Below, piece after piece: positions 31,095 through 34,745 of a stretch of 34,745 nt of DNA. The notes under the pieces were generated by a model. That model was not told the origin of the DNA. It ran no database searches and saw only the letters and a program-made list of their open reading frames with translations. This stretch comes from Burkholderiales bacterium (lineage in GTDB: Bacteria > Pseudomonadota > Gammaproteobacteria > Burkholderiales > Burkholderiaceae_C). The stretch covers positions 1 to 34,745 of the forward strand of contig JACRNC010000009.1 in NCBI GenBank assembly GCA_016219375.1, given 5' to 3'. A program made the translations under genes and the position numbers. Position 1 is the first letter of the stretch; every line of letters begins with the position of its first letter.

Positions 31095-31808
31095 TTATCC
31101 GGCCACCGGCGGCTCGGCGCGGCTGCGCGGGGCGGCCGTGGCACCGGCGTCTTCGAGCAGGTAGCCGAAGCCGCGCACGGCGCGGATGCGCACGCCGGCG
31201 GGCTCGATCTTGGGCCGCAGGCGCGACACATACACCTCGATCGCATTGGGCGTGAGCGCGTCGTCCCAGCCGGCGATGGTCTGCATGATCTGCTCCTTGC
31301 TGACCACGCGGCCCACGCGCTCCAGCAGGAACTCCAGCACCGACCACTCGCGCACCGACAGCTCCAGCGGCGTCTCCTCGATGTAGGCGCGGCGCGCGGT
31401 CAGGTCCATGCGCAGCGCGCCCATGACCAGCGTGTTGCTGCTGCGCGCCTGGCCGCGGCGGGTGAGCACGCGCACGCGGGCGATGAGCTCGGCCAGGGCA
31501 AACGGCTTGACCAGGTAGTCGTCGGCGCCGCCTTCCAGGCCGCGCACGCGGTCCTCGATGGAGTCGCGCGCGGTGAGCATCAGCACCGGGGTCTCCAGCC
31601 CCTCGCGGCGGATGCGGCGCAGGGTCTCGAAGCCGTCGATGCCGGCCAGGCCGATGTCGAGGATGACCAGGTCGTACGGATCCTGGCGCAGGGAATAGGG
31701 CACCGGCTCACCGCGGGCGGTGACGTCGACCTCCCAGCCCTGCGAGCGCAGGGCGCGGCCGGTGGACTCGGCCAGGTCGGGGTCGTCTTCGACGAGAAGG
31801 ATGTGCAT
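31095..31808 (-). CDS. OmpR-family response regulator, TctD-like
   Basis: 237 residues. The receiver domain (1-115) has acidic D8/D9, phospho-acceptor D51 (LVILDIGLAGIDG) and the switch lysine in LVKPFAL. A winged-helix DNA-binding domain (about 125-222) carries LSVREWSVLEFLLERVGRVV and VYVSRLRPKIEPAGVRIRAVRGFGYLL. It pairs with the sensor kinase immediately downstream. It is divergent from the DUF2061-like gene, with a 294-bp gap that would hold both promoters. Confidence 0.95.
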   Translation of the reverse strand: MHILLVEDDPDLAESTGRALRSQGWEVDVTARGEPVPYSLRQDPYDLVILDIGLAGIDGFETLRRIRREGLETPVLMLTARDSIEDRVRGLEGGADDYLVKPFALAELIARVRVLTRRGQARSSNTLVMGALRMDLTARRAYIEETPLELSVREWSVLEFLLERVGRVVSKEQIMQTIAGWDDALTPNAIEVYVSRLRPKIEPAGVRIRAVRGFGYLLEDAGATAAPRSRAEPPVAG

Positions 31809-32102
31809 GGGCGGGCTCGCTGGGGGAGCGGGGATGGGCCTTGTGGGCCGGCAGGGCCAGCAGTGTGCGATGCCGGGGCAGCCCCGCGCTGGCGGCGGGC
31901 TGACGCAGGCGGGTCAGCGGGGCAGTGGGTGGACCGGTAGGGGGATCGGCGGGGCCGGAGCGGGCCGGCGCCGGCTGCGGCTATGCCGGCGATCAATGCA
32001 TTGCATGCCGCGCCGGGCGGGCGGCCGGCACACTCTGGCCATCGAGAATCATTGTCAATTGGACGCCCCCGGCGCCCGGATCGCAAGAAGAAGGAGCTCA
32101 TC
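31809..32102. other. Divergent regulatory region
   Basis: 294 bp between the response regulator and the DUF2061-like gene. It contains the palindrome CAATGCATTG (31994-32003) and a Fur-like site (32043-32057). The part near the regulator gene is G-rich without visible hexamers. Confidence 0.4.
32043..32057 (+). promoter_or_regulatory. Fur-box-like site
   Basis: CGAGAATCATTGTCA matches the 7-1-7 Fur consensus TGATAATnATTATCA at 11 of 14 defined positions. It is strikingly AT-rich for this DNA and lies 45 bp before the start codon, where Fur would block transcription. Confidence 0.5.
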
Positions 32103-32318
32103 ATGGCCAAGACCCTCACCAGCGGCGCGATGCACGTCGGCGTGGCCTTCGGCGTGACCTACGCGATGACCGGCAGCACGGCGGTGAGCCTGGGCGTGAC
32201 GCTGGTGGAGGCGACGATCAACACCGCCGGCCACCACGTGCTGGACCACGTGTGGGAGCGGGTGGGCCGGGCGCGCAGCCGCGGCACGGCCGGCACCCCG
32301 GCGGCGGCGACGGCCTGA
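32103..32318 (+). CDS. Small DUF2061-like membrane protein
   Basis: 71 residues with two hydrophobic segments, SGAMHVGVAFGVTYAMTG (8-25) and TAVSLGVTLVEATINTAGHHVLDHVWERV (27-55), matching the short DUF2061 pattern of two helices then an H-x-x-W motif. Function is unknown; an inner-membrane location is expected. An AAGGAG ribosome-binding site lies 6 nt before the ATG. The Fur-like site upstream suggests induction on iron limitation. Single gene, convergent with the beta-propeller gene. Confidence 0.75.
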   Translation: MAKTLTSGAMHVGVAFGVTYAMTGSTAVSLGVTLVEATINTAGHHVLDHVWERVGRARSRGTAGTPAAATA

Positions 32319-32388
32319 ACCGAGGCGGCTCCCGCCGCGCGGGGCGGGCGGGGCCTTACGGGGCCTTGTGGGGGCCTTGCCGCGGCCG

Positions 32389-33573
32389 TCAGAGCCCCGC
32401 CGCGCTGCGGTCCAGCCAGCCGATGGCGCCGGCACTCAGGCTCTGCACGTAGAGCCGCCCGGCGGCCTCGGTGACGGCGGTGGTCTCGGGGTAGGCGCCG
32501 CTCGGGTCTTGCAGGTCGGCCAGGATGCGGCCGGACTCGTCAAAGGCGATCACATGCCCGTAGGCCGGCGGCACCGGCCACAGCGCCTGCGGCAGGCGCA
32601 TCGTGACCTGGCGCACCCAGGGCCGTGAGGCGGCCCAGTCGATCACCGCGCTGCGCGGCTTGGTCAGGCCCACCCAAATGCGGCCGGCCTCGCCGCGGGT
32701 GAGGTTGTCCGGGAAGCCCGGCAGGTTGTCGATCAGCACGCGCACCGGCTGCCCGGGCAGCTGCAGGGCCTGCTCGGCGCTCAGGCCCTGCAGGTTGGTC
32801 GACACCTTGAGGATGCGGTAGAGGCCGGTCTCGGCCAGCAGCAGGTGGCGGCCGTCCTGCGTCAGCGCCAGGCCGTTGGGGAAGCACAGGCCGCGCAGCA
32901 CGACGCGGGTGTAGCGCGACTGCGGGTCATGGGCCAGCAGCCGGCCGCTGCACGAGTGCTCCAGCGTGTCGAGCACGCTGGCGTGGAAGGTGCCGCCGTG
33001 CGGCGCGCCGGTGTGGTCGGCCGGGGCGAAGCGGCGGCTGGCGTCGGTGAAGTAGACGGTGCCGTCGGGTGCGACGAGCACGCCGTCGGCATAGCGCACC
33101 GCATCGCCGGGCTGCGGGTCGTCCACGGCGGTGACCAGCGGCCGGACCTGCGCCGGGGCGCCGCCGTCGGTCAGCGTGGCGATGAGCAGGCCCTTGACGC
33201 CATCGGCGATCAGCAGCCGGCCGCGGGCGTCGAAGTCCAGCCCCAGCGGGCGACCACCGGTGTGCAGCACGGCCTGCGGCGCGCCGCCGGCCGGCGCATC
33301 GGTGCGCACGCGCACCACGCTGCCGTCGGCCAGGCCGGCGTAGAGCCAGCCGCCCCGGGCGACCAGGTGCTCCGGGCCGTGCCCCTGGCCGAGCGGCAGC
33401 AGCGACAGCCCGGCCAGCCGCGTGTTGCGCGCATGCGCGCCGGTGTGACCGGCATCGGCAGGGGCGGCCCAGGCGACCGGGTCGATGGGCACGGGGGCGA
33501 AGGCCAGCCAGGCGGCGGCAGCGGCCACCAGGCCGGCGGCGGCCCACAACAGGCGGCGACGAGGACGGGACAT
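32389..33573 (-). CDS. Membrane-anchored strictosidine-synthase/SMP-30-like beta-propeller
   Basis: 394 residues from the ATG at 33571-33573 (a GGAG site lies upstream). An N-terminal uncleaved helix (about 7-26) anchors a six-bladed propeller on the periplasmic side. Blade signatures include GRPLGLDFDARGRLLIADG, PDGTVYFTDASRRF, FPNGLALTQDGRHLLLAE and NLPGFPDNLTRGEAGRIWVG, the pattern shared by strictosidine-synthase-like proteins and APMAP; many such proteins are lactonases or arylesterases. The substrate is unknown. It lies 231 bp downstream of an SDR gene on the same strand; a gluconate or lactone pathway is conceivable but not supported by other genes. Confidence 0.85.
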   Translation of the reverse strand: MSRPRRRLLWAAAGLVAAAAAWLAFAPVPIDPVAWAAPADAGHTGAHARNTRLAGLSLLPLGQGHGPEHLVARGGWLYAGLADGSVVRVRTDAPAGGAPQAVLHTGGRPLGLDFDARGRLLIADGVKGLLIATLTDGGAPAQVRPLVTAVDDPQPGDAVRYADGVLVAPDGTVYFTDASRRFAPADHTGAPHGGTFHASVLDTLEHSCSGRLLAHDPQSRYTRVVLRGLCFPNGLALTQDGRHLLLAETGLYRILKVSTNLQGLSAEQALQLPGQPVRVLIDNLPGFPDNLTRGEAGRIWVGLTKPRSAVIDWAASRPWVRQVTMRLPQALWPVPPAYGHVIAFDESGRILADLQDPSGAYPETTAVTEAAGRLYVQSLSAGAIGWLDRSAAGL

Positions 33574-33646
33574 CGGGGCTCCGAAAGGTCTATGCAGGCG
33601 GGGCGCGGGGCGGCCACAGCAAGGCGGCGCAGCGCGGGCTGCCGCC

Positions 33647-33684
33647 GTGCGCTGACAGGGGGTGCGCTGACAGCGGGTGCGCAG
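33647..33684. repeat. 15-bp direct repeat upstream of the propeller gene
   Basis: GTGCGCTGACAGGGG is followed at once by GTGCGCTGACAGCGG and a third partial copy GTGCGCAGG. It lies 75-110 bp before the start codon. A regulator site or simple slippage are both possible. Confidence 0.5.
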
Positions 33685-33804
33685 GGCAGCGCAGGGCGGC
33701 AGCCGAGGGTAGCCGCCCGCGCGACGGGGCGCGATCCGCATTGATCAGCAGTGGCGGCCCGGCGTCAGGGGGGCGGGCCGCCAGCCGCCTGGCGGGCTGC
33801 TTGT

Positions 33805-34593
33805 TCAGAAATGCGCCAGGTAGCCGCCGTCCACCGCCAGCGTCTGGCCGGTGACGTAGCTGGCGGCGTCGCTGGCCAGGAAGACCACCGCGCCGGCGAT
33901 CTCGGCCGGGCGGCCCCAGCGGCCCAGCGAGGTGCGGCGCGCCAGCCAGTCGGCCACGCCGGGGTCGGCGGTCATGTCGGCGTTGGCTTCGGTGGCGAAA
34001 TAGCCGGGGGCCACGGCATTGACCGTGATGCCGCGCGGGCCCAGCTCGGCCGCCAGGGCGCGGGTCAGCGCGTCCAGCGCGCCCTTGCTGGTGGTGTAGG
34101 CCGCGTCCCCGGCGCGCGAGATGGGCCCGGCGATGGAGGTGAGGTTGACGATGCGCCCGCCACTGGTCATGCGCCGGGCGGCTTGGCGGGCCAGCTCCAG
34201 CGGGGCGACGACGTTGACATCCAGCAGCCGGCGCACGTCCTCCAGCGCGAAGGCGTCCAGCGCGCGGCGGTCGCGCTGGCCGACGTTGTTGACCAGGATG
34301 TGCGGGCCGCCGGCCTGTTGCACCTGGTCCAGCGCGCGCGCGATGGCGGCCGGGTCGGTGATGTCGAAGGGCAGGGGGCGGACGTCCGCCTGCGGCTGAG
34401 CGGCGCGGATGCGCGCGGCGGCGGCCTCGAGCGCGGCCGCATCGCGTCCGTTGAGCCAGACGCTGGCCCCGGCCCCGGCCAGGCCTTGCGCGATGGCCCA
34501 GCCCAGGCCGCGCGCGGCGCCGGTGACGACGGCGTGGCGGCCGTGGAGGGAAAACGGATGCGGGACGGTGGAGTCGAACACGGGCACGGACAC
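33805..34593 (-). CDS. Short-chain dehydrogenase, gluconate-5-dehydrogenase-like
   Basis: 262 residues of a classical SDR: the NADP(H)/NAD(H) site TGAARGLG (near 24-31), LVNNVGQRD, the catalytic Ser in NLTSIAGPISR, YTTSK, and the C-terminal YVTGQTLAVDGGY. The overall pattern (FSLHGRHAVVTGAARGLGWAIA) resembles gluconate 5-dehydrogenases and 3-oxoacyl-ACP reductase-like SDRs, so the substrate is open. The start is uncertain. The open frame begins at GTG (34591-34593), with other GTGs at 34587 and 34581; no ATG or ribosome-binding site is seen. The IS110 element ends only some 25-35 bp upstream, so native promoter and start context may have been altered. Confidence 0.85.
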   Translation of the reverse strand: MSVPVFDSTVPHPFSLHGRHAVVTGAARGLGWAIAQGLAGAGASVWLNGRDAAALEAAAARIRAAQPQADVRPLPFDITDPAAIARALDQVQQAGGPHILVNNVGQRDRRALDAFALEDVRRLLDVNVVAPLELARQAARRMTSGGRIVNLTSIAGPISRAGDAAYTTSKGALDALTRALAAELGPRGITVNAVAPGYFATEANADMTADPGVADWLARRTSLGRWGRPAEIAGAVVFLASDAASYVTGQTLAVDGGYLAHF

Positions 34594-34627
34594 GGGGAAG
34601 GGGTGGGCTGAGCAACCGTCTTGAAGG

Positions 34628-34744
34628 TCAAGCGTCGTGAAGCATCGGAATCCACCTGGAGCGATGTTTAGCGATGGCGTTGAGCACGCCGACGAGCTTG
34701 CGCATGGTGGCGACTAGGGCGACCTTCTTGCGCTTGCCGTTGGC
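34628..34744 (-). CDS. IS110-family transposase, C-terminal end only
   Basis: The last 38 codons of a gene that continues beyond the right edge. The end KRKKVALVATMRKLVGVLNA is the typical C-terminus of IS110-family DEDD recombinases, followed by IAKHRSRW and a stop at 34628-34630. The element must end between the stop and the SDR start, so the non-coding right end is at most about 35 bp. That fits IS110-group elements, whose long non-coding part (the source of the bridge RNA) is at the other end. Same strand as the SDR downstream. Confidence 0.8.
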   Translation of the reverse strand, partial: ANGKRKKVALVATMRKLVGVLNAIAKHRSRWIPMLHDA

Positions 34745-34745
34745 C

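Noticed and set aside
29488..31808. Calling the two-component pair a tricarboxylate-transport regulator
   Set aside because: The similarity is to the TctE/TctD class only, and no transporter genes lie nearby to support the substrate.

Overview
This window is high-GC (roughly 70 % by eye) chromosomal DNA from a betaproteobacterium, most likely Burkholderiales (Leptothrix/Rubrivivax/Roseateles-like). The evidence is the replication-origin gene block dnaA-dnaN-gyrB on one strand, facing rpmH-rnpA-yidD-yidC followed by mnmE on the other, plus a kdsD-kdsC-lptC cluster and a TctDE-type two-component system. The assignment rests on gene content and protein style only.

Layout. 1-121: the end of an insertion-sequence-like element. 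94-5941 (minus): a type I restriction-modification operon hsdM-hsdS-abi-hsdR. Its hsdR is cut off by the element after about 680 residues, and a gene for an Abi_C-domain protein with a HEPN-like RNase signature lies between hsdS and hsdR. 6078-11665 (minus): gyrB, dnaN, dnaA. 9860-12107: DnaA-box-bearing intergenic DNA and a striking five-copy, 31-bp hairpin repeat that runs up to the rpmH start codon. 12108-15180 (plus): rpmH, an unusually long rnpA, yidD and yidC, ended by a strong terminator. 15467-17737: an orphan sensor kinase. 17912-19420: mnmE. 19730-20197: a cyclic-nucleotide-binding-fold protein without a DNA-binding domain.

20314-22326 (minus): a Kef-type cation/proton antiporter, divergent from kdsD-kdsC-lptC (22703-25090), the Kdo/LPS-export genes, and then a short-chain dehydrogenase (25139-25924). 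26073-26603 (minus): an exported protein. 26936-27349 (minus): a glycine-rich RRM RNA-binding protein with a long, probably structured leader. 27989-28978 (plus): a multi-pass membrane protein. 29488-31808 (minus): a TctE/TctD-like sensor kinase and response regulator. 32103-32318 (plus): a small DUF2061-like membrane protein behind a Fur-box-like site. 32389-33573 (minus): a membrane-anchored strictosidine-synthase/SMP-30-like beta-propeller. 33805-34593 (minus): a second short-chain dehydrogenase. 34628-34744: the C-terminus of an IS110-family transposase that runs off the right edge.

How it fits together. Most of the window is housekeeping: replication start, ribosome/RNase P/membrane-insertion, tRNA modification, and LPS core synthesis and export. 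The accessory part is the restriction-modification/Abi locus next to gyrB. There the restriction subunit looks dead while the methyltransferase, the specificity subunit and the putative HEPN toxin are intact. That locus and the repeat array in the rpmH leader are the best candidates for something not yet described. Both ends stop about 120-130 bp inside mobile elements, so the window is probably a whole assembly contig broken at repeats.
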